Source: CAWGHZ01 sp963822575
Lineage (GTDB): Bacteria; Pseudomonadota; Alphaproteobacteria; MPNO01; DASWLB01
Assembly (NCBI GenBank): GCA_963822575.1
Contig: CAWGHZ010000005.1
Coordinates: 124,001 to 188,000 of the forward strand
Direction of reading: 5' to 3'
DNA length: 64,000 nucleotides
Within the stretch, counting starts at the first letter, position 1; each line of letters starts with the position of its first letter. The notes beneath the pieces were generated by a model, which saw nothing but the letters and a program-made list of their open reading frames with translations, made no database searches and was not told where the DNA came from. The position numbers were made by a program, and so were the translations under genes. Shown in pieces: positions 1 to 10,007 of this stretch.

Positions 1-1115
1 CACTTGGCGATCTCCTCTTTCTGGCCAACCGTGCGCTGCTGGAGCGCGGCGACCACCGCCTCCTGCTTGACGAGTTGCAGCTTGATCTGCTCGTAGAGCG
101 GGTTCGGCACCTTGTTGGGCGCGGACGCCGGGACCGCCACGGGCTGGGCCGCGTTCTGCTGGGCGATCTTGGCCTTGGCCTCCTCCTCCTTCTTCTGCTG
201 CGCCTTCAGCTCGGCGATGCGCTTGCGCGCCATGATCACGTCAGGATGCTTGTCGGTATAGCGCATCAACAAGGCGTCGACGTTCTTTTCCATCTCGTAG
301 ATGCGGAGATTGAGGTCCGATTCCGGGCCGAACTGTTGCGACGACACCATCGCCATCGACGCCGAATCGGATTTCGGCGACTCGAAGAACTGCGGCACCT
401 CGGCGAGCTGCTTCTGCAGGGAATCGCGCACCTTGACCGCCTCGTTGACGAACGCTTCGGTGCGCTGCAACTCCCCCTGCACCTGGTTCAAATGCTGGTG
501 ATAGGTCTGGTCGCCGGGCAGAAGCCCCATGTTCTTCGCCTTGAACTCGGCGATCTTGGCCTCCTGCTCGTTGAGCTGGCGCTCGTAGTCGGCGAGCTGG
601 TCCTTAAGGAAGCGGCTCGCCGAGTCCATATCCTTGCGGCTCGCGCCCAGATTGCCTTCGACGAAGATCTGCAGCACCGCCTGGACCACCCGCTTGGCGA
701 TCTGGCGGTCGGTATCAGTGTAGGCGATGCGGAACAGGTTGCGGCCCTGCTGGCGGATGGTCAGCTTCTTGCGCAGGTCATCGAGCAGCGCCTCCTTCTC
801 CTCCGGCGTGGTGACGCGGAGGTCGAGATCGGTGAGCAGCGCGATCTTCTCCAGGTTGGGCCGGCTGAACAGGGTGCGCTGCATCAGGTCGATCTGCTGG
901 AACAGGTTCATTTCGACCGCGAGCCCGCGCATGAGGGGACCCAGCATCGTGTCCATGTCGACATATACGCGCGCCGAAGATTCGTAGCGGTCCGGCAGGC
1001 TCGCCACCATGGTCCAGCCTGCGCCGCACAGCAGCCACGCGATGGCGGCTACGTACCAGCGCCGCCGCCAGACGTCGGCGATCGCCGCGACAACCTGTGC
1101 AAAAAGGTCGTTCAT
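1..1115 (-). CDS. XrtA-type polysaccharide chain-length determinant (Wzz/GumC family), C-terminus cut by window edge
   Basis: The reverse strand stays open from an ATG at 1115 to the window edge, giving at least 371 residues. An N-terminal membrane segment (about residues 17-36, around the WLLCGAGWTM stretch) is followed by a Wzz-type periplasmic region, then long charged coiled coil with many E, K and Q residues. Chain-length determinants of this family set exopolysaccharide length at the inner membrane. The stretch around TTPEEKEALLDDL and the following GRNLF region are typical of the version that accompanies exosortase XrtA/PEP-CTERM loci. An in-frame TAG just upstream restricts the start. 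The GGAG directly before the ATG is too close to act as a normal ribosome site, so translation may be coupled to a small ORF that overlaps it. The exopolysaccharide export lipoprotein at 10638 is the natural partner. Confidence 0.85.
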   Translation of the reverse strand, partial: MNDLFAQVVAAIADVWRRRWYVAAIAWLLCGAGWTMVASLPDRYESSARVYVDMDTMLGPLMRGLAVEMNLFQQIDLMQRTLFSRPNLEKIALLTDLDLRVTTPEEKEALLDDLRKKLTIRQQGRNLFRIAYTDTDRQIAKRVVQAVLQIFVEGNLGASRKDMDSASRFLKDQLADYERQLNEQEAKIAEFKAKNMGLLPGDQTYHQHLNQVQGELQRTEAFVNEAVKVRDSLQKQLAEVPQFFESPKSDSASMAMVSSQQFGPESDLNLRIYEMEKNVDALLMRYTDKHPDVIMARKRIAELKAQQKKEEEAKAKIAQQNAAQPVAVPASAPNKVPNPLYEQIKLQLVKQEAVVAALQQRTVGQKEEIAK

Positions 1116-1186
1116 CTCCGCAAGCTACCCCGGTGCCGACGGCTGGCCGACGACGGCGCCTGGCGCTCGTTATCGTAACCGGTCAT
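1112..1186 (-). CDS. possible 24-residue leader ORF overlapping the chain-length determinant start
   Basis: An ATG preceded by a GAAAGAAAG purine stretch opens a 24-codon frame. Its TGA overlaps the ATG of the chain-length determinant in an ATGA junction. The peptide is basic and has no recognisable domain. The downstream gene lacks a well-spaced Shine-Dalgarno sequence, so translational coupling through this leader is plausible. A frame this short can arise by chance; the case rests only on position and the overlap. Confidence 0.25.
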   Translation of the reverse strand: MTGYDNERQAPSSASRRHRGSLRR

Positions 1187-1586
1187 ACGTCTTTCTTTCG
1201 TTGACCACTTCGCGCAAACGCTCGAAACGCCCGATCGTTCACGCCGTTTACCGATTTGCCGACACTCGCCTTCAGTTGTCGAGCCGCGCGCCTCTCGCGG
1301 CACGACCCTAGTTGGCCTCGGTTAAACGGCGGTTACTTCGACGGAGGCAACGGCGTCACGCCGGACGCGCCCTGTCTTCGCGTCGGGCACGACGGTGCGG
1401 CCCGTAAGTGGCCCCAATCGGTGCGACGGACAGTCCGAAGCGCCCCTCATCGATTGCCTCGCACGCCAGCAGTGGCAATCTACTCGACGCCCTGAAGCCC
1501 GGCAAGGGAATCCGGGGCTTCTGTGATGCTTGACACAACCATCCCACATGCCGCTCGCCGGCCACCGAGTGCGCCATTCCGGCCGT
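1187..1586. other. intergenic region, upstream DNA of the chain-length gene
   Basis: I see no convincing gene here. It should hold the promoter of the reverse-strand chain-length determinant, but no clean -35/-10 pair stands out. An imperfect inverted repeat (GAAGCCCGG at 1494-1502 against CCGGGGCTTC at 1512-1521) lies about 65 bases beyond the stop codon of the flavin oxidoreductase and could terminate its transcript. It lacks a T-run. Confidence 0.4.
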
Positions 1587-2651
1587 TCACACCCGGGCGA
1601 AGACCGCCGCCCAGTCCGCCACCATGCCGCGCTGTCCATAGCGCACGTGGGTCGAGAACTGGGTGAACCCCGCCGCGCGCAGGGCTTGCAGCCGCTCGAC
1701 CAGCTCGGCGGCGGTCGCGGTCATGGTGACGGCCCCGATCAGCGGGGCATCGATCAGATGCGCCTCCTCCGGCCGGACCACCATCAGATGGCCGCGATGG
1801 ACCGAAAGATGGCGGGTTTCCGGGGGTCCGTAGGATTCGTAGAGGGGCCGGAAGGCGGCCAGCCGCTCGGCGATGACGGGCGAAACCGCGTGGCCGGACG
1901 AGCCCTGCGCCGGCTGCTCGGCCAGATCGTGCAGCACGATGGCGGCCGAAGGCCCGGCTTGCGCCTTCGCGCGCGGGCTGTCGGCCGGCTCGCCCTCGGC
2001 CAGGACGCAGCCGCCGCCGACCCCGACCACGCGCAAATCGGCCAGGTCGCGGCCGGCTTCGCACCAGGCGGCCTTGATCTCGGCGATGGCGGCAAGCCCG
2101 CCGGCGACGCTGCCGACCGGGGTGACGAAGCCGGCGCCCAGCTCGGCCGCCAGCTTGCGCGACCGCGGCCCCAGCGCCGAGACGTAAAGCGGGATGGGGC
2201 GGTCGAGGTCGATCGGCCCCAGCTCCGGGTTGAGGAAGCGCACTTTTCGCGCTGCGCCTTCGAGGTCGATCTCGACCGTCTCGCCCGCCAGCAGCCCTTG
2301 CACGGCCCGGATGTAGTCGGCGAGGGCGGCCAGCTTGATCGGCCCCATTCCCATGGCGCGCCGGGCGGTGAAGCCGGTCGCCGTGCCGAAGCGGATGCGT
2401 CCCGGCGCGAGGCGGTTGAGCGAGGCGAGCCCGTTGGCCGCCACCGGGGCGATCCGGTTGGACGGGATCAGCATGCCGGTGGCGAGGTGGATGCGCTCGG
2501 TCTTCACCGCCGCCGCCGCCATGGCGACGAACAGGTCCGCGTTGATCGTCTGGCTGTCGATGAACCAGGCGCAGTCGATCCCTGCCGCCTCGGCCGCCTG
2601 CACGACGCACCACGAATCCGCCGCCGGCGCTATGTTGATGCCGAACTCCAT
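1587..2651 (-). CDS. LLM-class (luciferase-like) flavin-dependent oxidoreductase
   Basis: This is a 354-residue TIM-barrel protein of the bacterial luciferase-like family, which uses FMN or F420 as carrier and often hydroxylates or cleaves small organic substrates. The N-terminal MEFGINI strand, the AWFIDSQ segment, the region around ATGMLIPSNR, and GRIRFGTATGF are the usual family landmarks. Two start codons are possible: ATG at 2660 (three residues longer) and ATG at 2651. The second is preferred because a well-spaced promoter overlaps the first and puts the predicted transcript start at about 2651. The substrate is unknown. A glyoxalase-fold gene diverges from the same 40-base gap. Confidence 0.8.
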   Translation of the reverse strand: MEFGINIAPAADSWCVVQAAEAAGIDCAWFIDSQTINADLFVAMAAAAVKTERIHLATGMLIPSNRIAPVAANGLASLNRLAPGRIRFGTATGFTARRAMGMGPIKLAALADYIRAVQGLLAGETVEIDLEGAARKVRFLNPELGPIDLDRPIPLYVSALGPRSRKLAAELGAGFVTPVGSVAGGLAAIAEIKAAWCEAGRDLADLRVVGVGGGCVLAEGEPADSPRAKAQAGPSAAIVLHDLAEQPAQGSSGHAVSPVIAERLAAFRPLYESYGPPETRHLSVHRGHLMVVRPEEAHLIDAPLIGAVTMTATAAELVERLQALRAAGFTQFSTHVRYGQRGMVADWAAVFARV

Positions 2652-2658
2652 ACCGCTC

Positions 2659-2687
2659 ATGCTACGGTCGTTGGCGGCGCGTGCCAA
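2659..2687 (-). promoter_or_regulatory. sigma-70-type promoter of the flavin oxidoreductase gene
   Basis: On the reverse strand TTGGCA (2687-2682) is followed after exactly 17 bases by TAGCAT (2664-2659). The -10 box overlaps the first candidate ATG, so transcription should begin at about 2652, at the second ATG. That implies a leaderless or nearly leaderless mRNA. Confidence 0.5.
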
Positions 2688-2700
2688 TCGGGAGGCGGCG

Positions 2701-3317
2701 ATGGCGACCGAGATCGAAACCCGCACGGCTTCCGCGTCCGGCCCGGGCACCGGGCTGCGCGGCGTGCACCACCTCGCGCTCAACACCGACGACATGAAGG
2801 CGACGCTCGACTTCTATTGCGGCCTCCTCGGCATGCCCCTCGTGCATACGCTGGTGACCGCGCCGGGCGGGACCGAGCGGTCGAAGACGCGTGGCAGCCC
2901 GCCCTTCGAGTGCGTGCGCCACTATTTCTTCGACATGGGCGGCGATTCGCTGCTCGCCTTCTTCGAGTTCCCGAAGGGGGTGGCAAGGGGCGACCGCAAC
3001 ACGCTCGCCGCCATGCAGCATCTCTCGTTCGCGGTCGCGCCCGAGCGGTTCGACGAGATTCTCGCGCGGCTTCAGGCCGCGGGGGTGAGGATCATCGACG
3101 GGCCGTTCTGCTCGGTCCCGCCGACCACCTGGTCGTTCTACTTCTTCGACAACAACGGCATAAGACTGGAGGTCTCGACCAACAAGGCGGCGGCCGCGGG
3201 CGAGGTCGACTGCGTGCGCTCCTGCACCCAGACCCGCGAGCATATTCGCGCCGAGCTCGAGACGCTGACCGACGACGCCGCGTGGATCGAAGCGATGCTC
3301 GCGACCGTGCCGGAGGG

Positions 3318-3321
<4 letters not shown>
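2701..3321 (+). CDS. VOC (glyoxalase/extradiol dioxygenase fold) family protein
   Basis: A 206-residue protein with the VOC opening at about residues 20-50 (GVHHLALNTDDM, then DFYCGLLGMP) and a second module carrying FDEILARL and YFFDNNG. VOC proteins use a vicinal-oxygen-chelate metal site for isomerase, dioxygenase or lyase chemistry; H24 of HHLAL and a glutamate near the end of the second module (RLEVS) are plausible ligands. The ATG at 2701 has GGGAGG eight bases upstream. It diverges from the flavin oxidoreductase and may belong with it in one catabolic or detoxification step. The specific reaction cannot be told. Its TAG lies within a CTAG that also supplies the stop of lepA on the other strand. 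Confidence 0.8.
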
Positions 3322-5120
<1,799 letters not shown>

Positions 5121-5211
5121 GGGCACGACATGTAGGGGTTTCGCAGGGTCCGCGCAACCGAGCGCGCGCGTCGCGCGGCCGTCACCCGCACGTCGCTCGA
5201 AGGTCGTGCTT

Positions 5212-5356
5212 ATGTCGCTCGATGTCGCCTCATGTCGCCTGAAGGTAACCCGTATGTCGCCTCAATGTCTCCTCATGTCTCCCGATGTCGCCTCACAACC
5301 GATTGAAATCGTTACAATGTCGCCTCAAATGACGAAAAAACCGGTTCAGGCGACAT
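5212..5356. repeat. cluster of short ATGTCGCCTC direct repeats with one inverted copy
   Basis: At least eight copies of a ten-base unit ATGTCGCCTC or close variants start at 5212, 5222, 5232, 5254, 5265, 5275, 5285 and 5317. An inverted copy (CAGGCGACAT) lies at 5347-5356. Spacing is mostly 10-11 bases, close to one helical turn, with two longer gaps. The array fills most of the 450-base gap between lepA and the TRAP binding-protein gene. The rest of the gap (5357-5568) shows no gene. The pattern resembles multiple transposase-binding repeats at the end of an integrase-type insertion sequence, or a cluster of regulator sites; neither can be decided here. Confidence 0.7.
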
Positions 5357-5568
5357 CCGCCGGCCCGAGCGGACCGCAGCTTGTGCCATATAGGATTATT
5401 TGCCGGAAGATCAAGGCCGCGAATAGCCCGCGATGTCGGCGGCCATGATCGCGGCGAGGCGTCGCTGGGTGCGGGTTTCCGGCACGCTGGACCCCTTCGA
5501 GGACCGGTGCCGCCAACCTTACGCCGCGCCCGCCGGCCCGTCCACGCCCGCCGGCCCTGGACCTCGCC

Positions 5569-6594
5569 CTACTTCCCCGCGCGGAGCCGGGCGAGCTCCG
5601 CCTCGTAGGCGGCGAGCGCCTGGGCGCCGCCGGGCGTCGCCTTGACCCAGGCGTCGGCGACCTTCTTGGCGGCGGCGCGCCAGACCGCCTGGTCGGCGGC
5701 GGGGATGTCCTCCATCTTGTGGCCGGCCATGGCGGCGACCCTGGCCTTGGTCTTGTTGGCGTCGGCGTCTGTGGCGAGCCCCAGCTCGCGCGACAGGACG
5801 GCGCCCGAGCGGGCGTCGACCGCCTTCTTGGCGACCGCGGGCAGGCGCGCGTAGCTCTGCTTGTTCATCACGACGAAGCCCGGGCTCATCCCCAGCGGCG
5901 CCTCCAGGTGGTACTTCGTCACCTCGTAGAGCTTGAAGGTCGCGACGGCGTTCCACGCGGTGACGATGCCGTCGATCACGCCGCGGCTGATGCTCTGGTA
6001 GGTGTCGGTCGGCTGGATGGCGAGCGGCGTGGCGCCGAGCTGCTCGATCACGTTGCCGATCAGCTTGATCGACACGCTGAGCTTCAGGCCCTTGAGGTCG
6101 GCGACGCCCGCGATCGGCTTGGCCAGGTGGACCGTCGAGTTGGGGAAGGTGAAGAGCCCCAGCGGCTTCACCTTGGCGAGCTCGCCCGCGAGCGTGCCGT
6201 TGGCGTAGAGCCGCCACATCGCGACCGAGGATTCGGAGGCGTTGCGCGCCTCGAACGGCAGCGACACGACCTGGACGATCGGGAACTGGCGGGCGATCGG
6301 GCCGAAGATGCCGAACCCGATGTCGGAGACGCCCGCGACCGTGCGGTCGTAGACCACCCGGAAATCGCCGAGCGCCGAGCCCGCGAAGATCTGCGCGTGC
6401 ACCGCGTCGGGCGCGGTCGCGTTCACCTCCTTCACCCAATGGCCGAACACGTCGCGGACCAGGAAGGAGTTGGGCGGCGCCGGCACGCCGAAGCGGAGCG
6501 CCATCGGCTCGCCCGCGCGGGCGGGCAGCCCGGCCGCAAGGGCGAGCGCCGCCGCCAGGGCGAGGACGGGCGGGCGCAGGGTCGGACGGAGCAT
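5569..6594 (-). CDS. TRAP transporter substrate-binding protein, DctP family
   Basis: A 341-residue periplasmic solute receptor that hands carboxylate-type ligands to a TRAP permease. A Sec signal peptide (about residues 1-27, ending PARAGEP) precedes the mature protein. Family landmarks include the region around GDFRVVYDR, the GLKLSVS strand and QSISRGVIDG, which corresponds to the conserved helix before the ligand site. No DctQ or DctM membrane subunit is nearby, so it is an orphan receptor within this window. A GGGGGGAAG ribosome site precedes the ATG. A second, distant paralogue lies at 32281. The ligand is unknown. Confidence 0.88.
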   Translation of the reverse strand: MLRPTLRPPVLALAAALALAAGLPARAGEPMALRFGVPAPPNSFLVRDVFGHWVKEVNATAPDAVHAQIFAGSALGDFRVVYDRTVAGVSDIGFGIFGPIARQFPIVQVVSLPFEARNASESSVAMWRLYANGTLAGELAKVKPLGLFTFPNSTVHLAKPIAGVADLKGLKLSVSIKLIGNVIEQLGATPLAIQPTDTYQSISRGVIDGIVTAWNAVATFKLYEVTKYHLEAPLGMSPGFVVMNKQSYARLPAVAKKAVDARSGAVLSRELGLATDADANKTKARVAAMAGHKMEDIPAADQAVWRAAAKKVADAWVKATPGGAQALAAYEAELARLRAGK

Positions 6595-6629
6595 GGCTTC
6601 CCCCCTTGTTCTGAAGCTATTGTCGGGCG

Positions 6630-6658
6630 ATTAGTGCAGACCCGCCGACCGGCGTCAA
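6630..6658 (-). promoter_or_regulatory. sigma-70-type promoter of the TRAP binding-protein gene
   Basis: On the reverse strand TTGACG (6658-6653) and ACTAAT (6635-6630) are separated by 17 bases, about 36 bases upstream of the start codon. Confidence 0.45.
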
Positions 6659-6693
6659 TCGCGGCCGGTCAGCGATCCACGGGAGCGGAGCGG

Positions 6694-7668
6694 ATGAAGG
6701 TCGACGTCCACGCGCATTTCTTCTCGCAGGAGTTCCACGAGCGGCTGGCGGCGCTGCCGGGGAACTACATGGTCGACAACAAGGCCTATGGCGAGGTGGG
6801 CCGCGCCATCAAGCACGGCCCGACCGGCAAGCACGTCACCTCGTTCAACCCGCACTGGTTCGAGCGCGACTACCCGATCCGCGAGATGGACGCGAAGGGC
6901 ATCGACATGCGGCTCCTCTCGCTCGCGCCGCCCAACGTGTATCTGTTCCCGCCCGAGCAGCAGGGGGACGTGACGCGGCTTGTGAACGACGAGACCATCG
7001 CCTATTGCCGCGGCCGCACCGACCGGCTGCGCGCCGTGCCGTCCCTGCCGCTATCCGACGTCGCGGCCTCGCTCGCCGAGCTCGACCGGATCGCCGGCGC
7101 GGACGAGGTGGTGGCGGTCGAGATCGGCTCCAACGTCGCGGGCGTGCCGCTGTCCGATCCGCGCTACGAGCCGGTGTGGGCGCGCATCGACAAGCTCAAG
7201 ATGCCGGTGATCCAGCACCCGCTGCATCCCACCTTCGCCGACGCGATCCAGGAACGGAACCTCTCGGTGATCCTTGGGTTCTGGTACGACACGGTGCTGA
7301 TGGTCTCGCGCCTGATCCTCGAGGGGTTCTTCGAGCGCTACCCCAACTTCCCGTTCGTGGTGGCGCATACCGGCTCGGGGCTGGTGAGCCTTCTCGACCG
7401 GCTCGACTGGGGCGCGGAGCGCTGGGCGACGGAGCTGCCCAAGCCGGCCAGCCATTACGCCAGGCGCCTCTACTACGACACGTGCGGCACGTTCGGGCCG
7501 ATGCTGATGGAAACGCGGGCGGCGATCGGCGCCGACCACATCCTGTTCGGCACCGACTACCCCTATATCGACATCGATTTCGCCCACGTGAACGAGCTCG
7601 ACATCCCCGCGGCGGAGAAGGAAGCGATCAAAGGCGACACCGCGGCCAGGCTGTTCGGGCTCGCCTGA
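6694..7668 (+). CDS. amidohydrolase-superfamily metal-dependent hydrolase/decarboxylase (ACMSD-like)
   Basis: A 324-residue TIM-barrel amidohydrolase of the subgroup that contains aminocarboxymuconate-semialdehyde decarboxylase. The metal-binding HxH pair is at residues 7-9 (VHAHFF). Further barrel-end residues appear in IQHPLHP, VAHTGSG and the GTDYPY aspartate near the C-terminus. Enzymes of this group decarboxylate or hydrolyse ring-cleavage products of aromatic compounds. The start is set by ATG 6694 with GGAGCGGAG just upstream. It diverges from the TRAP receptor gene, which suggests uptake and breakdown of the same organic acid. The exact substrate is not determinable. Confidence 0.85.
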   Translation: MKVDVHAHFFSQEFHERLAALPGNYMVDNKAYGEVGRAIKHGPTGKHVTSFNPHWFERDYPIREMDAKGIDMRLLSLAPPNVYLFPPEQQGDVTRLVNDETIAYCRGRTDRLRAVPSLPLSDVAASLAELDRIAGADEVVAVEIGSNVAGVPLSDPRYEPVWARIDKLKMPVIQHPLHPTFADAIQERNLSVILGFWYDTVLMVSRLILEGFFERYPNFPFVVAHTGSGLVSLLDRLDWGAERWATELPKPASHYARRLYYDTCGTFGPMLMETRAAIGADHILFGTDYPYIDIDFAHVNELDIPAAEKEAIKGDTAARLFGLA

Positions 7669-7714
7669 CGCGTACCGGGCCGCTTGGGGACCAGCCACTC
7701 CGAAGAATGCCCGC

Positions 7715-7762
7715 TTGACTTGAAATGAGCGCACACTCACATTGGAATGAGCATTTGCTCAT
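7715..7762 (+). promoter_or_regulatory. promoter with two tandem palindromic operators upstream of the TetR-family gene
   Basis: TTGACT (7715-7720) and a weak -10 (CACATT, 7738-7743) are separated by 17 bases. Two TGAG-N6-CTCA sites occur: one between the -35 and -10 (7726-7739) and one just downstream (7748-7761, extended to a perfect ATGAGCA-TT-TGCTCAT at 7747-7762). Their starts are 22 bases apart, about two helical turns. This is the usual arrangement for autorepression by a TetR-family dimer pair. Confidence 0.65.
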
Positions 7763-7811
7763 ATACGGTTGACGCAAGCCGGCGCCGTCCGGTGCGGGGT
7801 CGAGGGCCGGA

Positions 7812-8447
7812 ATGGTGCGGCGGCGGGCAAGCGGGGACATCGAAGGACGGCTGGTCGGCGCGGCGCTGCATCTCATGCGGACGCGCGGCCTCGCCCACGT
7901 GACGACGCGCGAGGTGGCGCGCGCCGCAGGCGTCGCCGAAGGCACGATGTACAACCATTTCCACGACAAGGCCGCGCTGCTGGTCGCCGCGCTGCAGCGG
8001 ATCGCACCGGCCACGATGCGGGCCGCGATGGCCGCCCTGCCCGCGCGGGTGGGGACGCGCAGCGTGGCCGAGAACTTGGCCGAGGTGACCGAGGCGCTGG
8101 TGGCGTTCCACCGCCAGGCGGCCCCGGTGATCTGCGCACTGCTGGCCGATGCCTCGCTCACCCATGCCGCGCGCGAGGCGCTGACGGCGCGCGGAGTCGG
8201 GCCGGAGCTGTCAGCCGGCCGGCTCGCGTCGTATCTGGCGGCGGAACGGGACGGTGGCCGGGTCGCGCCGGGCGCCGACGTCGAGGCGGCGTCGAAGCTG
8301 CTGCACGGTGCGTCGTTCGACTCCGCCGTCTCCGATCACCTGTTCGGCCGGACGCCCGATGCGGTTGCCGACGCGGTGCTGGTCGAGCGGCTGGTATCCG
8401 CGGCGATGGTGGGGCTCGCGCCGCGCGAGGCCGCACAGGACGGATAG
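7812..8447 (+). CDS. TetR/AcrR-family transcriptional regulator
   Basis: A 211-residue regulator. The N-terminal helix-turn-helix is clear at about residues 28-52: TTREVARAAGVAEGTMYNHF contains the canonical recognition helix, followed by KAALL. The C-terminal ligand-binding domain is variable, as usual. It is the first gene of a two-gene unit with the multicopper oxidase, whose start lies five bases after the stop. The promoter carries two tandem palindromes that are the probable operators, so it likely represses itself and the oxidase until it binds a ligand or metal-related signal. Confidence 0.93.
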   Translation: MVRRRASGDIEGRLVGAALHLMRTRGLAHVTTREVARAAGVAEGTMYNHFHDKAALLVAALQRIAPATMRAAMAALPARVGTRSVAENLAEVTEALVAFHRQAAPVICALLADASLTHAAREALTARGVGPELSAGRLASYLAAERDGGRVAPGADVEAASKLLHGASFDSAVSDHLFGRTPDAVADAVLVERLVSAAMVGLAPREAAQDG

Positions 8448-8452
8448 CGGCC

Positions 8453-10000
8453 ATGGCGCGCGTCTCCCGGCGAACCTTGCTGAAGCGCGCGACCGCGCTG
8501 GGCGCGCTGACCGTGGCAGGCACGATCGGCGACGTCGTAGTCCGCAGCGCAACGGCCGCGAGCCCCGCCGTCGCGAAATTCTCCGTCGTGCTGCCGATCC
8601 CGCCGGTTCTGGCACCGGTCCGCACCGATAAGACGACCGACTATTACGAGATCGAGCAGCGTGTCGGCTCGGCCCGCCTGCTGCCGGGTCCGACAACGCC
8701 GGTGTGGGGTTATAACGGGATGTTCCCCGGACCCACTATTCGCGCGCGACGCGGCCGCCGCACGGTTGTCCGCCACACCAACCGCCTTGCCCAGCCGACG
8801 GTGGTTCACCTGCATGGCGGGGTCACGCCCAGCGAGTCCGACGGCTTCCCGACCGACCTGATCGTGCCGGTGGATTTCCCGACCGACCTGCCACTGTGCA
8901 GCGCCGTGCCGTCGCTGGCGCAGATCGCCAAATCGGGCGTGCCCGTGCCGACGAACGTCAAGGTCCACACCTATCCGAACGACCAGTGCGCGGCGACGCT
9001 CTGGTACCACGACCATGCGATGGATTTCACCGGGCGCAACGTCTATATGGGGCTCGCCGGGTTCTACCTGGTCGACGACGCGACGGAACGCGCCCTCGCT
9101 CTGCCGCGCGGCCCCTACGACATTCCCCTGATGATCTGCGTGCGCGCGTTCCGCGCGGACGGCGCGTTCGACTACGACGATCGCGGCCATCTCGGCGCGC
9201 AAGGCGACGTGGTGCTGGTGAACGGCGCGCCGTGGCCGCGCCTCAAGGTCGAGCGGCGCAAGTACCGGCTGCGCATCCTCAACGCCTGAAATGCCCAGAC
9301 CCTGACCCTCGCGCTCGGCTCGGGGCGCAAGCTCGTCCAAATCGCGACCGACGCCGGGCTGCTGCCCGCGCCGGTGGCGCTCGACCACATCCCGCTTGCC
9401 ATGGCCGAGCGGGCCGAGGTCGTCATCGACTTCGCCGAATACCCGGCGGGCGCGCGGGAAGTCCTCCACGACGCCGAGGGCACGCTGCCGACGCCCGAAA
9501 TCATAGCGTTCGAGGTGGCGGGACCGCGCGCGCCGGACGATCCGTCGTTGCCGGACCGGCTGGTCCCGTTCGAGCGACTTCGGCCCGAGCGGTCGATGCG
9601 CACGCGCCGGTTCGATTTCGTCAACGATTTGGAGCTCGCCTTCAACTTCCCCCCGGTGTCGTGGGACATCAACGGCAAGGAATTCGACCCCGCCCGGATC
9701 GACGCCGCGCCACGCCTCGGCGATGTAGAGATCTGGCACCTCGCCCATCCCGACTCGATCTTCCCCGGGCTCAGCATCCATCCGGCGCACATCCACCTGG
9801 TGCATTTCCAGGTCCTGGAACGAAACGGCAAGCCGCCACCTGCGCACGAGACCGGTTGGAAGGACACGATCCGGCTGGAGAAGGGCGACTCGGTAAAGGT
9901 GATCGCCCGCTTCGCACCTTATCGCGGCCGGTTCGTCCTGCACTGCCACAACCTGGGCCACGAGGACCACCACATGATGGCCCGCTTCGACGTGGTGTGA
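8453..10000 (+). pseudogene. CotA/bilirubin-oxidase-like multicopper oxidase interrupted by an in-frame TGA
   Basis: One continuous frame of 516 codons carries a complete three-cupredoxin multicopper oxidase except for TGA at codon 279 (9287-9289). A Tat signal (SRRTLLK, residues 5-11) predicts folded export to the periplasm. All four copper motifs are present: HLH at 119-121, HDH at 186-188, HPAHIH at about 443-448, and HCH-x3-H-x4-M at about 497-508. The stop falls in the conserved RILN(A/G)S-N segment, where family members have serine. The codons before and after it are intact. Possibilities are a nonsense mutation, a sequencing error or readthrough; a selenocysteine role is unlikely at this non-catalytic site. 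It follows the TetR gene by five bases and is presumably controlled by it. Confidence 0.85.
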
Positions 10001-10007
10001 CGGGCGA

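Noticed and set aside
5161..5356. CRISPR array at the ATGTCGCCTC repeats
   Set aside because: The repeat is only ten bases, adjacent copies have no unique spacers of 25-40 bases, and no cas gene is present.
5719..6693. Long forward frame running from 5719 into the amidohydrolase
   Set aside because: The part before 6694 is the antisense of the TRAP receptor gene; arginine- and alanine-rich codon use is typical of a GC-rich shadow. Only the segment from 6694 is real.
9287..9289. Selenocysteine at the TGA of the multicopper oxidase
   Set aside because: The position is a non-catalytic serine in the family, and I see no bacterial SECIS hairpin directly after the TGA. A nonsense change or sequencing error is simpler.
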